The position numbers and the translations under genes are program-made. 62,982 nt of DNA from Brucella tritici (GTDB lineage Bacteria; Pseudomonadota; Alphaproteobacteria; Rhizobiales; Rhizobiaceae), in assembly GCF_008932295.1 (NCBI RefSeq), contig NZ_WBWA01000029.1, forward strand, positions 1-62,982, read 5' to 3'. A model generated the notes under the pieces. It saw only the letters and a list, made by a program, of their open reading frames with translations, was not told the DNA's origin and ran no database searches. Positions 34,745 to 44,740 of the stretch are shown in pieces; position 1 is the first letter of the stretch; each line of letters starts with the position of its first letter.

Positions 34745-35524
34745 CTAATGTACGGAAGCTGCTTCCTCTATCAGCGCAGCGACTTCTTCCGGATGCGAGA
34801 TCATCACCACGTGGGAAGCTCCATCTACGACAACAGTTTTTACTGTGCCCGCACGTTTGGCCATAAATTCCATTGCGGCCGGCGGTATGTTTCGATCCTG
34901 CGATCCATAGATCGAATAGGAGGGCAACCTCTTCCACGAGGGAAAACCAGATTTCTCTTCTAGTGCGGCTTGTGCGACCGGACGTTGGGTGGCCGCCATC
35001 AACGCCGATTGGTCTTCGGATAGATCCGCTGCAAACTGATAATGGAACCGGTCTAACCGAATGAAGAGATCATGGGCGCCCTGCCCCTGCTCTACTGAAA
35101 AAATAGCATCCGCCAATGTGCTGCCGGGGAACTTGTTCGAAAGGCCAAGGCACGTTTCACCTCGGTCCGGCGCGAACGCAGAAACATAGACGAGTGCAGT
35201 CACGTTGGGATTGCCGTTGGCGGCCTCTGTAATAACGGGACCACCATAGGAATGTCCGACGAGGACAACTGGCCCCGATATTGATCGAATAACTGCGGAG
35301 ACAGTTGCCGCATCTGCCATGACGCCCCGAAGCGGATTTGCGGCAGCTATCGCTTTATAACCGTCGCGCTTGAGCCGAGAGATAACTTCGTTCCAGCTCG
35401 AGGACTCTGCAAAGGCGCCATGAACAAGAACAATGGTGGGCTTGGATTGGGAAAATACTGGCTGTGCGATAGTGTTTCCAGACAAAAACATTACTGCAAA
35501 GGCCAGGACTTTGGTCAGCTTCTT
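34745..35524 (-). CDS. Secreted alpha/beta hydrolase
   Basis: 259 residues from MKKLTKVLAFAVMFLSG, which starts a Sec signal peptide ending near VFSQS; an upstream frame start at 35566 lacks support. The fold is shown by IVLVHGAFAESSSWNEVI (oxyanion loop), VVLVGHSYGGPVITEAA (nucleophile Ser in GHSYGG), then an acid near the YGSQDRNIP loop and His in DGASHVVMISHPEE. It belongs to the small secreted esterase-like hydrolases common in rhizobia. The substrate is unknown. GAGAAAG precedes the ATG. Confidence 0.82.
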   Translation of the reverse strand, partial: KKLTKVLAFAVMFLSGNTIAQPVFSQSKPTIVLVHGAFAESSSWNEVISRLKRDGYKAIAAANPLRGVMADAATVSAVIRSISGPVVLVGHSYGGPVITEAANGNPNVTALVYVSAFAPDRGETCLGLSNKFPGSTLADAIFSVEQGQGAHDLFIRLDRFHYQFAADLSEDQSALMAATQRPVAQAALEEKSGFPSWKRLPSYSIYGSQDRNIPPAAMEFMAKRAGTVKTVVVDGASHVVMISHPEEVAALIEEAASVH

Positions 35525-35885
35525 CATCTCTTTCTCCAACAACTTCTTCTTACAAGTTGTTGTCAACTATGTTCCATCTTCCCAGCATCTCCTATCGAAC
35601 AGTTGGATCTGTCCGGTTGTACCAAGGTCTAGGTTCAGCACATCGTTGCGATGATCGTCAGAATGATTGTGGTTACTCCAGGTGATCCGGTACGGCCTCG
35701 AGCCTCGATAATACTATCCACCATATGGATTAATGCCGTAACGAATTGTCTCAGCTATTCAAACGCCGATTGATTACTATGCATCATGATAGGTCACCCC
35801 TTTCGATCAGATGATCGTCAAGGGATTAATAAGCTCCTACCGTCGAATTGTGCAGATCGCACAACGGAAACATTGGAGAACCACA
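35525..35885. other. Intergenic between divergent genes
   Basis: 360 bases of divergent upstream DNA for the hydrolase and the small secreted protein. No clear operator found. Confidence 0.35.
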
Positions 35886-36116
35886 ATGAAAGCGATAATT
35901 CTAACCGCTGCAGCACTTCTTCTTTCGAGTGGAAGTGTCCTTGCCCAAAGTGACCATATCGGATCGGATTGGCAATATCCATCAACGAGAACCGACAGCC
36001 GTCCAACGTCATCTGTAAAGCAGGTGCGTGCTGGTCACGGTCCAGATGCTCCCAAGACCGTATACAAACCAATCAGCTCCACCCAGGAACCAGGTCGGTT
36101 GCTGTGGGGCCAATGA
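35886..36116 (+). CDS. Small secreted protein, 76 aa
   Basis: Starts at MKAIILTAAALLLSSGSVLAQS, a textbook Sec signal peptide cleaved after LAQ. The mature part is about 55 residues, hydrophilic and Pro/Ser/Thr-rich (DWQYPSTRTDSRPTSSVKQV), without Cys. It is an unknown periplasmic or secreted peptide. GGAG lies eleven bases before the ATG. A strong terminator follows, so it is a monocistronic unit. Confidence 0.6.
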   Translation: MKAIILTAAALLLSSGSVLAQSDHIGSDWQYPSTRTDSRPTSSVKQVRAGHGPDAPKTVYKPISSTQEPGRLLWGQ

Positions 36117-36142
36117 TAAAACAACAAAATATGGTTAGACTG

Positions 36143-36170
36143 AGGATCGGCATTGCCGATCCTAATTTTT
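36143..36170 (+). terminator. Rho-independent terminator
   Basis: AGGATCGGCA and TGCCGATCCT pair perfectly (36143-36152 with 36154-36163), followed by AATTTTT. It lies 27 bases after the stop of the small secreted protein gene. Confidence 0.8.
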
Positions 36171-36757
36171 ATCAATAAGGGCTAAGCACCTAGCGCCGCC
36201 ATTTCTTGAAGAACGATCGGACTTACTGCAACTGATGTGCTGTTTAAAATTGCATCACTACCGGTAGATACAAACCAATTTCGTTTGACACATTCACGTC
36301 CCTTCCAGCTTCGTCAACAAGTATTGCCGAGCGTCACCGGAGTTGCCCTTGGAAACTGGAAATGACCAGTTTGCTGATTGAAGCCTTAGAACCGGACGAG
36401 GTGAGCTGCAAAATCATTCAGTCGCGGTTATCCCTGTTTGATGATCGCATCAAGAAAGCTGGGTAGTCGGGAACCCTATATTTATTAACTTGGTAGTCTC
36501 GATCATATGCACGGTGCGATTATGCCGTACTGCAATTTTGACGCAGTTTCAACTAATACGCCAAATCCGTTAAAACGCGGCCGTTTCGACTTAACAAGAT
36601 CAGTATTCATATCTGGACTTTTAGAAATGCTACGTCCATCGTCAGTACACATGGGATTGCACCAAAGTATGGCTGTTCCAGTTACCCGGCACAATGGAAC
36701 TGAATGCCAGTTTTGAACATAGTAGGTCATCTTCAACCAGAAAGGGAGGCAAATACG
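36171..36757. other. Intergenic, no gene supported
   Basis: About 590 bases. A 34-codon frame at 36362-36466 reads like protein but has no ribosome binding site. The ribosome binding site AAAGGGAGG of the next gene ends the stretch. Confidence 0.35.
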
Positions 36758-37207
36758 ATGTCGCCTATTCCCTCATACACTACCAGGCCAGAAGCGATTA
36801 AAGGTCTGCTGGTGGTTGAAAGAATGATCAATGCGAGTGTGTGGCAGCATCCGTTGAGCGGATTGGTGCGGTTGCGGGTCTCACAGATGAGTGGCTGCGC
36901 ATCCTGCATGAAAACAAGTGTGGTGGAAGCGCGCGCGAATGGTGAAGCAGAGATGCGTTTATTCATGGTCAGCGCTTGGCGAAAATCAATTCTCTATAGC
37001 GTCAAGGAGCGAGCAGCCCTCGCATTGACCGAAGCACTCATCAATGGTGAAAAACGTGAAGAACTGCGAGGCGATCAAGAACTGATCAAAACGCAATTGA
37101 AGGATTACGAAATTGTCAATCTGACGGTGATGGTTGGTACTATCAATCTGTGGAATCGCCTGCAAATCGACGCTCGCGCGGTTCACGTCACCCAGCCGTC
37201 AGACTGA
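36758..37207 (+). CDS. Carboxymuconolactone decarboxylase/AhpD-like protein
   Basis: 149 residues; AAAGGGAGG before the ATG decides the start (an upstream in-frame TTG/ATG at 36704 is rejected). The AhpD-like core is GLVRLRVSQMSGCASCMKTSVVEARANGE with the CxxC pair, then FMVSAWRKSILYSVKERAALALTEALI and NLTVMVGTINLWNRLQI. AhpD-like proteins use the CxxC pair as a peroxidase or disulphide-reducing centre. It is monocistronic and near other detoxification-type genes, so a role in peroxide handling is inferred. Confidence 0.85.
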   Translation: MSPIPSYTTRPEAIKGLLVVERMINASVWQHPLSGLVRLRVSQMSGCASCMKTSVVEARANGEAEMRLFMVSAWRKSILYSVKERAALALTEALINGEKREELRGDQELIKTQLKDYEIVNLTVMVGTINLWNRLQIDARAVHVTQPSD

Positions 37208-37744
37208 GCGACTACCTGACACTATCTGTCGGGCCTGGAACGTATATCCTCCCACGTTTGTCGCTCAATTGGCGGATCGCTGCGTCCCTCCCACGCAGCG
37301 ATCCGCATTCCGTTGCATCACGGCTGAGAGCCCATCGGCGTCGGCATTCAAGATGTACAGATAATCCATCCAGTAAGCGCTGGTGTTCTGTCTGATTAAT
37401 TTATCTCTCAATGCATCCGGCAGGCATTTTCCCCCTTACCCAGCTTGACCGAAAACCAATGTATTCTTCGGGTCATAAAAGTCGTTTTGCCGTTCGAAGG
37501 GATAAGCAGACAGCATATCAGGCACAGATCAAATCCGGATCCTCCTCAGGAGCTGAAGAGCAGAGACTTCATCGAAAGCCTGGCAGTCGTTATTTGTAAT
37601 GGAATGAATGGACACCAACCGTTCTTTGACAAACAGGGCCCTTGAACGGCTGAGCAGAGAGCAAATCCTATCCATACATTGGATAGGTCGCTGGTTGTGT
37701 CCAGGAAGATGTTCTTTCACGAGATATGCTGGTATCTGGCACGA
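37208..37744. other. Intergenic, no gene supported
   Basis: About 540 bases between convergent transcription units. Nothing recognisable apart from the terminator at its right end. Confidence 0.35.
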
Positions 37745-37781
37745 TAAAAAACACCGGGCACACTCGCGAGAGTGTGCCCGG
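37745..37781 (-). terminator. Rho-independent terminator of the MBL-fold gene
   Basis: CCGGGCACACTC and GAGTGTGCCCGG form a perfect 12-bp stem with a GCGA tetraloop (37754-37781). On the minus strand it is followed by TGTTTTTT. It lies 23 bases after the stop of the gene at 37804. Confidence 0.85.
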
Positions 37782-37803
37782 AAAATCCTGATCATGAAAT
37801 CAA

Positions 37804-38715
37804 TCAGTAATCCCAGAAGACAGGGACCCAACGATAAGCGTCACCATCGACCGCGACACGGCCCACAGATGGAAACGGTAGATGGGTCGCCACCAGTTGT
37901 TCACCGGTTTCGGCGAGTTCGGTTAAAAGACGTACACGAACTCGGGCTGCCTCCTCGGGGTCATGTTCAAAACCATTATACCAGTCTGGATGATCAAATC
38001 CGACAGCAAAGATGGCATCACCAGCAAATGTTAGTCGGTCTTCACCAGATGCCAGACGAACTACACAGTGGCCCGGCGTGTGTCCGCCGGTGCGATGGGC
38101 CACCACACCGGGTGCCACTTCGTATTGCTCATCAAACAGGCACAGTTGATCCCGATACTGCTCGACAAATCGTTTGGCAGTTGCCCTGAGCGCATCCGGA
38201 AAGCCATCAGGCATGTGAGCGTATGTAAAATCCGGCGATTCCCAGAACTCAACTTCTGCGGCCGCCACATGAATCCGCAGATCAGGACGCAATCTTTCCT
38301 TCACGCCCTCGACAAGAAGACCACCGATATGATCCATATGCATATGGGTGAGGACTACGTCAGTGACCGAAGCAAGATCAATACCGGCACCGGCCAGTCG
38401 CTTGACCAACTGTCCCGCGCGCGGCAAGTTGAGGTCAGGATCGAGACCCAATCCAGCGTCGACGAGGATCGTCTGATTACCGCTACGCACTACGACCACG
38501 TTCAGCGACCAATCAAAGGAATCCGGTGGCAGATACATATCGTCAAACCATTCTGCTCGTACGTCCGGGTCAATGTTGTGCCCCAACATTTCGGTTGGAA
38601 GAGGCAACACACCATCGCTGATGACCAGAACGTCAATCTCACCGATGTGCAATGCATAGCGGGAGGGCACCAGTTCGTCGGGTCCTGATTTGCTCAAGTT
38701 GGTTTCGTGTTTCAT
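37804..38715 (-). CDS. MBL-fold metallo-hydrolase
   Basis: 303 residues. The metal-binding motif is LTHMHMDHIGG (His124, His126, Asp128, His129), with further ligands in the GHTPGHCVVRL region (His) and a late His. QTILVDAGLGLDPDLNLPRAGQL precedes it. This is the lactonase/hydrolase-like branch of the metallo-beta-lactamase superfamily; quorum-quenching lactonases share its layout, but the substrate cannot be read. It has no signal peptide. The start follows GGAGACACC. Confidence 0.83.
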   Translation of the reverse strand: MKHETNLSKSGPDELVPSRYALHIGEIDVLVISDGVLPLPTEMLGHNIDPDVRAEWFDDMYLPPDSFDWSLNVVVVRSGNQTILVDAGLGLDPDLNLPRAGQLVKRLAGAGIDLASVTDVVLTHMHMDHIGGLLVEGVKERLRPDLRIHVAAAEVEFWESPDFTYAHMPDGFPDALRATAKRFVEQYRDQLCLFDEQYEVAPGVVAHRTGGHTPGHCVVRLASGEDRLTFAGDAIFAVGFDHPDWYNGFEHDPEEAARVRVRLLTELAETGEQLVATHLPFPSVGRVAVDGDAYRWVPVFWDY

Positions 38716-39355
38716 AAGGTGTCTCCGTTTTCACCCATTTGACGGGCGTTGTTGGAAAAGGTGCACTCATATTTGCCATTGTATGTTGGAACAGATTCGC
38801 GATCTCGCCAGTTCAAGGATCACTTGCAATGGCAATTTGCCGTAGGACCGCCGATGCAATTCTGCATGAACATGCATGCGATCGTCCTCCGAAAGCGATC
38901 GAGTGCTTATCGCTTGCATGGCCATGATGTACGAGAACGGCGACGAATGGCTATTGATCGGAAGTGTCTCGATTACACACTTTATGTCTAATACTCGCCA
39001 CACCTAAGTATAGGAGTTATGTTTCAGCCGGTTGCCTGGAGAATATTACAACGAACGAATAGAATAGCGCGACACGAGCTATTCAAGAAATTCGACTGAA
39101 ACTATCAAGCTGCGCATCGGTTACCGGTATCGAATCCGTTTGGCGATCCAGCCCGATGCAACGACTTGGCGCTCCAAGCGCAAGAGTGCTTTGGCAATAG
39201 AGCAAAGGTAATTTCAGCAATTTACTGCACCGATTATGCGTCAGTGATAATACTGACAATTACTCCTGAGACGTGACAAAGGTTAAAAGCGGGGGCTATG
39301 AATAGTGGCGGTCGTGCTTGATCATTGAGCGCTTAAACAGCCCTCGCACTAGTTG
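38716..39355. other. Intergenic, no gene supported
   Basis: About 640 bases. Open frames on both strands lack ribosome binding sites. A weak palindrome TTACCGGTA occurs near 39120, not clearly functional. Confidence 0.35.
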
Positions 39356-41023
39356 TCAACGCTTGTGGCTGCTCTTGTAACCTTGGATAGGGCTAGCGGT
39401 GGATATGTCCTTGTCTTGATAATCCACACAAGTTGAATGCGAGCCCTTTTTGGCGCTCGCCATTCGCGTCAAGATAATCTTGGTAACGATCAGTGTCGGC
39501 GCAGCAAAAACGAAAAGCAATGCAATCGTGAAAAATGCCGTATCGAAAGCGATTACCGTAGACTGGTACGCGACAGCCTTGCTCAATAACGCCTTGGACG
39601 CCTGATTTGCAGCAGCCGTAGTCATCCCGCGGGCCTCGAGAACTGCCACACTTGTTCCTAACCGATCGCCTACAGCAGAATATCCAGCTGTGATATGGCT
39701 GGCGAGCACAGATACATTGCCTGCGATATTCCGCGTCATAAGAGACTGAAGACAAGCTATTCCCAGAAGACCGCCAAACTGGCGGCCAGTATTGAAGATG
39801 CCGATTGCGGCAGGGAGACTACGTGCACCCACCCTACTGAATGCGATCAAGGTAATAGACAGAAATAGAAAGCCAAGGCTCAAGCCCCGCAGGAGAACGG
39901 CGTTCATCATGTCGTCCATTCCGCTGTCGCCTGCGGAGCCTGACAGGAGCCACATAGCGATCATGATCATCACGATCCCGAAGGGTACGGTGGCAATTGG
40001 AGAAACGCCCAGGCTCTGGAATACGAAGGCAGACAAGAAAAGCGAAAATACAAAAAGAATGCTACTGGCGAGCAAAAGCATACCGGTATCCGTTGGTGTG
40101 AAAGCCAGGGCCGAGATTGCAAAACTCGGAATCAAATAAGTGCTTCCAAACAATGCCGCACCAGCTACAAAACTTACTATGAATGCGAACGTAAAATCGA
40201 CGGACCTGAAAACACTGAGCTCGAGCAGTCCCTCATCCTCAGGCCGGCTCGCTTGTTGACCAACAAACAGGCAAAGCGTCACTACACCTATTCCGGTCAG
40301 CCACCGGATGCGACGTTCATCGAACCAGTTCCAGCGGTCGCCCTGGTTGAGCGCATAGACGAGACAGAAAAGCGTGATTGATGACAGCAGAAGGCCACTC
40401 CAGTCAAAGCGCCTATAGGGAATATGGGTGTCGATGGTTTCTTCTGATAGGAAAACAAGCCCTGCTGCCAGCAATCCGATAGGAACTACTGAGAGAAAAA
40501 TCCACGTCCAGGAATAGCTGTCCAATAGCCATCCTTGCAGTGCCGGTACGATGGTCGCCGGTGCAACCACAGCCCCTGTTGCAAACAAGGCTTGTAGAAC
40601 AGGTTGGCGAGAAGGCGAAAAGTCTCGAAAGATAACAGTTTGCCCGATTACCAGTAGGAGACCTCCCGAAAACCCCTGAAATGCGCGCAGAACAATCAGC
40701 AAATCCAGTCGGGTCGTCAAGGCAGTGACCGCACTTGCCAATGTTATCATCATAGTTGCCCCAACAACGATAATCCGCAAATTAACGGTCGTCGCAATCC
40801 AGGATGCTGTAAGGAACGCGATCATCTTTAGTGTCGTATATCCGATGTCGAGCCAGGCGAATTCGTCGGGAGTAGCGTAAACGTCACCAATTATATCACC
40901 TTTGCCAAGCGTCAAAGCGGTACCCGCAATCGCCTCAGTCAAAGTGGCAATCACAATGCCAGCAAGGAGGAGGCATCCTGTATTCTGCCTGGTTTGGCTT
41001 GAGACGCTTGGGGGAGAGATCAT
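39356..41023 (-). CDS. MFS multidrug transporter, DHA2 (EmrB-like)
   Basis: 555 residues with about 14 predicted membrane helices, the DHA2 number. Features include an N-terminal GIVIATLTEAIAGTALTLGKGDI helix, LRAFQGFSGGLLLVIGQ (motif C/antiporter-like), and long hydrophobic stretches throughout, ending in a basic cytosolic tail. It is a proton-drug antiporter of the inner membrane that would work with the HlyD-type adaptor encoded just upstream (the genes touch at 41023) and an outer-membrane channel encoded elsewhere. The divergent TetR gene at 42132 probably represses the pair. Confidence 0.87.
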   Translation of the reverse strand: MISPPSVSSQTRQNTGCLLLAGIVIATLTEAIAGTALTLGKGDIIGDVYATPDEFAWLDIGYTTLKMIAFLTASWIATTVNLRIIVVGATMMITLASAVTALTTRLDLLIVLRAFQGFSGGLLLVIGQTVIFRDFSPSRQPVLQALFATGAVVAPATIVPALQGWLLDSYSWTWIFLSVVPIGLLAAGLVFLSEETIDTHIPYRRFDWSGLLLSSITLFCLVYALNQGDRWNWFDERRIRWLTGIGVVTLCLFVGQQASRPEDEGLLELSVFRSVDFTFAFIVSFVAGAALFGSTYLIPSFAISALAFTPTDTGMLLLASSILFVFSLFLSAFVFQSLGVSPIATVPFGIVMIMIAMWLLSGSAGDSGMDDMMNAVLLRGLSLGFLFLSITLIAFSRVGARSLPAAIGIFNTGRQFGGLLGIACLQSLMTRNIAGNVSVLASHITAGYSAVGDRLGTSVAVLEARGMTTAAANQASKALLSKAVAYQSTVIAFDTAFFTIALLFVFAAPTLIVTKIILTRMASAKKGSHSTCVDYQDKDISTASPIQGYKSSHKR

Positions 41024-42057
41024 CAGCCCTCGCTCCCCAGAATGATCTGAACTCGGGCAGAAAGTCCGGGAAGCAGGCGGCCGGGAATTGGGTTCTGAAC
41101 AAGTTTGATCTTGACTGGAACACGTTGCACGACACGGACGAAATTGCCAGTCGCATTGTCAGCGGGCAGGAGACTGAAGGCCGATCCGCTACCCGGTGCA
41201 AAACTGTCAACTTTTCCCTCGATAATTATGCCGGGATAGGCGTCGACCGTTACCTGGGCCGACTGACCGGGTTGAATATTCTCAATCTGTGTCTCCTTGA
41301 AATTTGCGACAATCCAAACGTCCTTGATTGGCACCAGATCGATCAAGGAAGCTCCGGGGGATACCAGGCGTCCGACGCGAACCTGACGGTTACCAATAAC
41401 ACCATCAAAGGGAGCACGGACGACTGTATTGTCGAGATCAATTCGGGCCAGGTCACGCGCAGCCCTGGCTTGAAGCACAGCAGCCAGGGCAGCTTCCTTT
41501 TGTGTGGTGAGAACCTTGATACGTGTTTCTTGTGCCTCCAGCGCGGCCTCTGCGCCTAATAAGCCAGCTTCCGCTTTTGACCTCGCAGCGTCACTTTCAT
41601 CGACCTGAGCTCTGCTGACCGAATTTGTGCGAACAAGTTCACGCTGTCGCTGAGACGCTTTGACCGCGAGAGCAAGATCTGCCTCTGCTGCCCGTTTCTG
41701 TGCCGTCGCCTGCTTGACCAGAATATGCTGAAGCTGGATCTCCGCTTCAACATTGTCGGTATGTGCCTGTGCTGCCTGCACATTTGCTTCAGCCTGCGCC
41801 AGACGTGCGTGGAAATCCCTGTCATCAATTCTGAACAGAACATCATTTGCCCGTACAGTCTGGTTGTCGGCTACATCAACCACGGTGACATATCCGGTTA
41901 CCTTCGATGCGATTGCTGTCGTATTACCGCGAACATAGGCATTGTCCGTTGTCGTCCGCTCGCTCGAGCGCGCCCACGCCCAACCTCCTGCAGCGGTTGC
42001 AATCGCGCTGAGACAAAACACCAATCCAACGATTTGCTTTTTCTTCCAGGTCATCAT
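41023..42057 (-). CDS. HlyD/EmrA-family membrane-fusion protein
   Basis: 344 residues from the tandem ATG pair; an earlier TTG at 42069 is possible. KKQIVGLVFCLSAIATAAGGWAW is the single N-terminal membrane anchor. TTDNAYVRGNTTAIASKVTGYV is the biotinyl-lipoyl-like half motif, followed by a coiled-coil hairpin (about 85-190, rich in Ala/Glu/Gln) and RAPFDGVIGNRQVRVGRLVSPGASLIDLVP. It links the inner-membrane MFS pump to an outer-membrane channel. Its stop overlaps the first base of the pump gene's ATG, so the two are coupled. Confidence 0.87.
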   Translation of the reverse strand: MMTWKKKQIVGLVFCLSAIATAAGGWAWARSSERTTTDNAYVRGNTTAIASKVTGYVTVVDVADNQTVRANDVLFRIDDRDFHARLAQAEANVQAAQAHTDNVEAEIQLQHILVKQATAQKRAAEADLALAVKASQRQRELVRTNSVSRAQVDESDAARSKAEAGLLGAEAALEAQETRIKVLTTQKEAALAAVLQARAARDLARIDLDNTVVRAPFDGVIGNRQVRVGRLVSPGASLIDLVPIKDVWIVANFKETQIENIQPGQSAQVTVDAYPGIIIEGKVDSFAPGSGSAFSLLPADNATGNFVRVVQRVPVKIKLVQNPIPGRLLPGLSARVQIILGSEG

Positions 42058-42070
42058 CTTGTGCACCAAT

Positions 42071-42120
42071 TGGTAATTGCCGTTACCGTTGACGGTTATG
42101 GTAATGTAGGTTACCGGTCA
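42071..42120. promoter_or_regulatory. Operator region between emrAB-like operon and tetR
   Basis: The 60-bp divergent gap contains ACCGT-TG-ACGGT (42085-42096), a perfect inverted repeat, flanked by two copies of GTTACCG and several GGTAA elements. TetR binding here is inferred. Confidence 0.45.
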
Positions 42121-42131
42121 AGCGGAAGTTA

Positions 42132-42767
42132 TTGAAGAAGGCCGATAAAGTGACCGACACGAAAAGCGAACGGACAAAACTTCGACGGAAAACTATTCTT
42201 CGTGCTGCAGCTGAGCTTTTCTTCGAGCAGGGCTACGCAACCACCAGCATCGATGCGATCATAGAGCGTACCGGTGGCTCGAAGCGAACGATCTATAGTG
42301 AGTTTGGCAGCAAGGAGGGGTTGTTCCTGGCTCTGGTTGCCGATAATGCGGATCGCGCGATCTCTGCACTCTCTCTAGACTACACTACCCAAAGTGACTT
42401 GCCCGGTACGCTGACGACTTTTGGTAACCACCTACTGGACGTTTACATGAGCCCTTCGGTCCTGGGCATTTATCGCATCATCATCACTGAAGCCGGGCGA
42501 TTTCCCGATCTTGCGCGCGTGTTCTATGAAAGGGGGCCGGGTCATACCACGGCTCATCTCGCTAAAGTTCTCCAGGCTGCCGCCGATCGCAAAGAAATTC
42601 AGATAGACGATCCTTTGCTTGTAGCCGGGCATTTCGTCGGAATGATCCGGGATAATCTTCATTTACAGGTTGTGCTGGGATTGCGCACTCCACCTACCGA
42701 AAGCGAGGCACGGGCCACGGTGGCCTCCGCCGTAACTCTGTTTCTCAATGGCGTGCGATCGCGGTAA
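42132..42767 (+). CDS. TetR/AcrR-family repressor
   Basis: 211 residues from a TTG; a GTG at 42150 with AAGAAGG eight bases upstream is the better start and gives 205 residues. The TetR HTH is RKTILRAAAELFFEQGYATTSIDAIIERTGGSKRTIYSEFGSKEGLFLALV in pieces. The C-terminal domain has the LGIYRIIITEAGRFPDLARVFYERGP signature of the AcrR-like TetR_C group. It is divergent from the efflux operon, whose expression it most likely represses until a drug binds. Confidence 0.87.
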   Translation: MKKADKVTDTKSERTKLRRKTILRAAAELFFEQGYATTSIDAIIERTGGSKRTIYSEFGSKEGLFLALVADNADRAISALSLDYTTQSDLPGTLTTFGNHLLDVYMSPSVLGIYRIIITEAGRFPDLARVFYERGPGHTTAHLAKVLQAAADRKEIQIDDPLLVAGHFVGMIRDNLHLQVVLGLRTPPTESEARATVASAVTLFLNGVRSR

Positions 42768-42876
42768 GAGCGTTACAGCAAGACCACACGCAGAGCCCGG
42801 CACATCCAACAATATCTCCCGATCCGGTCACGTTGGAACTGAACCAAGCTCCTGGCTGCATTCCGGTTTCCTTTCT

Positions 42877-43245
42877 TCAAAAGGGTTCGTTTTGTGGCTG
42901 CTCCGAGGTCTTTGTTCCAGGCTCGCAAATTAATTGAATAGCAGCATTTGCAGCGATGCAGATACCGAGCGCTATATGAACCAAAGTAGCCGAGAGCAGT
43001 GCCTCGAAACCGAGTGCATAAGGTGAAATCACTGTCCAGCAGCCAAGTACAAAATTGACCCATTCGGTCCAGCTACGATAATGGCAGATTGCCGTAATCG
43101 AACAACAAATAATGATCGTACCCACAAAGCCTGCATTCCACGCAACCAACGGTCGATCAATATATGGAAACATACAATAAGCCAGGGCCAGACCCAGTGT
43201 CAGACTCGCCCATTCGAGCCCTCTGTTTGGTACATGATTTGTCAT
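42877..43245 (-). CDS. SPW-repeat membrane protein
   Basis: 122 residues from the ATG of MTNHVPNRGLEW. Four hydrophobic segments are evident. The SPW-type motif appears as EWVNFVLGCWTVISPYALGF, with a first half WASLTLGLALAYCMFPYIDR. These are small inner-membrane proteins of unknown function, usually with two SPW repeats. The C-terminus is short and charged. It has no partner gene on its strand. Confidence 0.7.
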   Translation of the reverse strand: MTNHVPNRGLEWASLTLGLALAYCMFPYIDRPLVAWNAGFVGTIIICCSITAICHYRSWTEWVNFVLGCWTVISPYALGFEALLSATLVHIALGICIAANAAIQLICEPGTKTSEQPQNEPF

Positions 43246-43347
43246 GATCTTTCCTTCAGGGTTATTCTTCACCGTCCTTTGTTGAGGCCGTCAGAAGAGC
43301 ATGAGCTGCATTGTCCCATGACACTATTCATCCAAGGCTTTGATTGT

Positions 43348-43536
43348 TCAATGCGATGGTAGATACATCTCTATTCCCTGAGCTATGTTCGTAATCGGTA
43401 AGCATGTACCATGCTGCACCTGCGATGAAGCCTCGCTCTCGGCGGGATCGATGATTGCAGCAATTTGATCACTAGATCGAAGGCCGGTGAAATCTTCGTC
43501 CTTCAGCTTTCGCCGCCTGCTTGGGCACAACTTCAT
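43348..43536 (-). CDS. Unrecognised small protein, 62 aa
   Basis: A strong GGAGG lies eight bases before the ATG at 43536, followed by 62 codons (MKLCPSRRRKLKDEDFTGLR at the start). The N-terminus is basic, the rest acidic and polar. It is probably a real small gene from the initiation signal. I do not recognise the family. Confidence 0.5.
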   Translation of the reverse strand: MKLCPSRRRKLKDEDFTGLRSSDQIAAIIDPAESEASSQVQHGTCLPITNIAQGIEMYLPSH

Positions 43537-43737
43537 ATCGGATACCTCCGCTCGTCGCTAGGGCGGAAGCGGTTTTGCGCATTCAACAAAGCGACAGATA
43601 CACTGCTCCCAAAGATGGAGCGGAACTGAGCCCGGGGATAGGTCACCTCAAGTGGCAACTTTGTTAGCGTTCCCATGTGAGCCGATCAGCTCATGAAATT
43701 CAGAAAATGCAGTCTCGACTGCCTATAGGAGTATAAT

Positions 43738-44706
43738 ATGGAACAGCTATCAATCACGGCCACCCGCCGTACAGTCATGTCCGGTACCCTTGGTCTTGCA
43801 GCTGCCGGCGCCACATTTGGTCCAGCTTCCGCAAATTCAGCTGAGAAATCTTCCGGAACGGAATTCAGTGACCGACATGGATATGTCGTCACAAAAGACG
43901 GCGTGGCGATTTTTTACAAGGACTGGGGTCCAAAGGACGCCCAACCGATTGTCTTCCATCACGGATGGCCCTTGAGCGGAGATGATTGGGACAACCAGAT
44001 GCTCTTCTTCCTGGCGAAGGGATATCGTGTAATAGCGCATGATCGCAGAGGTCATGGTCGCTCGAGCCAAGTCAGTGATGGGCATGACATGGACCACTAT
44101 GCGGCCGACGTCTCAGCGGTCATCACGCATCTTGATCTTCAAAAAGCTATCCATGTAGGGCACTCCACCGGCGGTGGAGAAGCAACCCGCTATACAGCCA
44201 AATATGGCGACGGACGCGTCGCTAAACTGGTACTGATCGGTGCCGTCCCACCGATTATGGCAAAAACGTCATCGAATCCGGATGGATTACCCATTGAAGT
44301 GTTTGATGGATTCCGAACTGCCTTGGCGGCAAATCGATCACAGTTTTATAAGGATGTCGCGAGCGGACCATTCTATGGCTTCAATCGACAGAACGCCGTG
44401 CCCTCCGAAGCCTTGATCCAGAACTGGTGGCGGCAAGGTATGATGGGCGCGGCAAATGCGCATTACCTAGGCATCAAGGCGTTTTCGGAAACAGATTTTA
44501 CCGAGGATCTGAAGGCCGTAACCGTTCCCACGCTGGTGCTACATGGTGATGACGACCAAGTGGTTCCGTATGCCAATTCGGCGTTGCTCTCCGCGAAGCT
44601 GCTTTGGAATGCTGAACTTAAAATCTACAAAGGCTTTCCGCACGGCATGGCAACCACCCACGCCGACACTATAAATGAAGATTTACTGAGATTCATCAGT
44701 CGATAA
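43738..44706 (+). CDS. Tat-exported alpha/beta hydrolase (haloperoxidase-like)
   Basis: 322 residues. The N-terminus ATRRTVMSGTLGLAAAGATFG is a twin-arginine signal. The catalytic triad is Ser143 (VGHSTGGGEA), an Asp of HGDDDQVVP (271-273), and His302 (FPHGMATTH). The HHGWPLSGDDWD oxyanion strand and HDRRGHGRSS match the non-haem chloroperoxidase/perhydrolase subfamily. It would act in the periplasm as an esterase or perhydrolase. AGGAG precedes the ATG by eight bases and a strong terminator follows. Confidence 0.87.
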   Translation: MEQLSITATRRTVMSGTLGLAAAGATFGPASANSAEKSSGTEFSDRHGYVVTKDGVAIFYKDWGPKDAQPIVFHHGWPLSGDDWDNQMLFFLAKGYRVIAHDRRGHGRSSQVSDGHDMDHYAADVSAVITHLDLQKAIHVGHSTGGGEATRYTAKYGDGRVAKLVLIGAVPPIMAKTSSNPDGLPIEVFDGFRTALAANRSQFYKDVASGPFYGFNRQNAVPSEALIQNWWRQGMMGAANAHYLGIKAFSETDFTEDLKAVTVPTLVLHGDDDQVVPYANSALLSAKLLWNAELKIYKGFPHGMATTHADTINEDLLRFISR

Positions 44707-44740
44707 CGACGATTCGACAAGTTACTATCTACGATAATTT

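Noticed and set aside
36362..36466. 34-codon plus-strand frame that reads like protein
   Set aside because: No ribosome binding site and no homology that I can state; may be part of a lost gene but not supportable.
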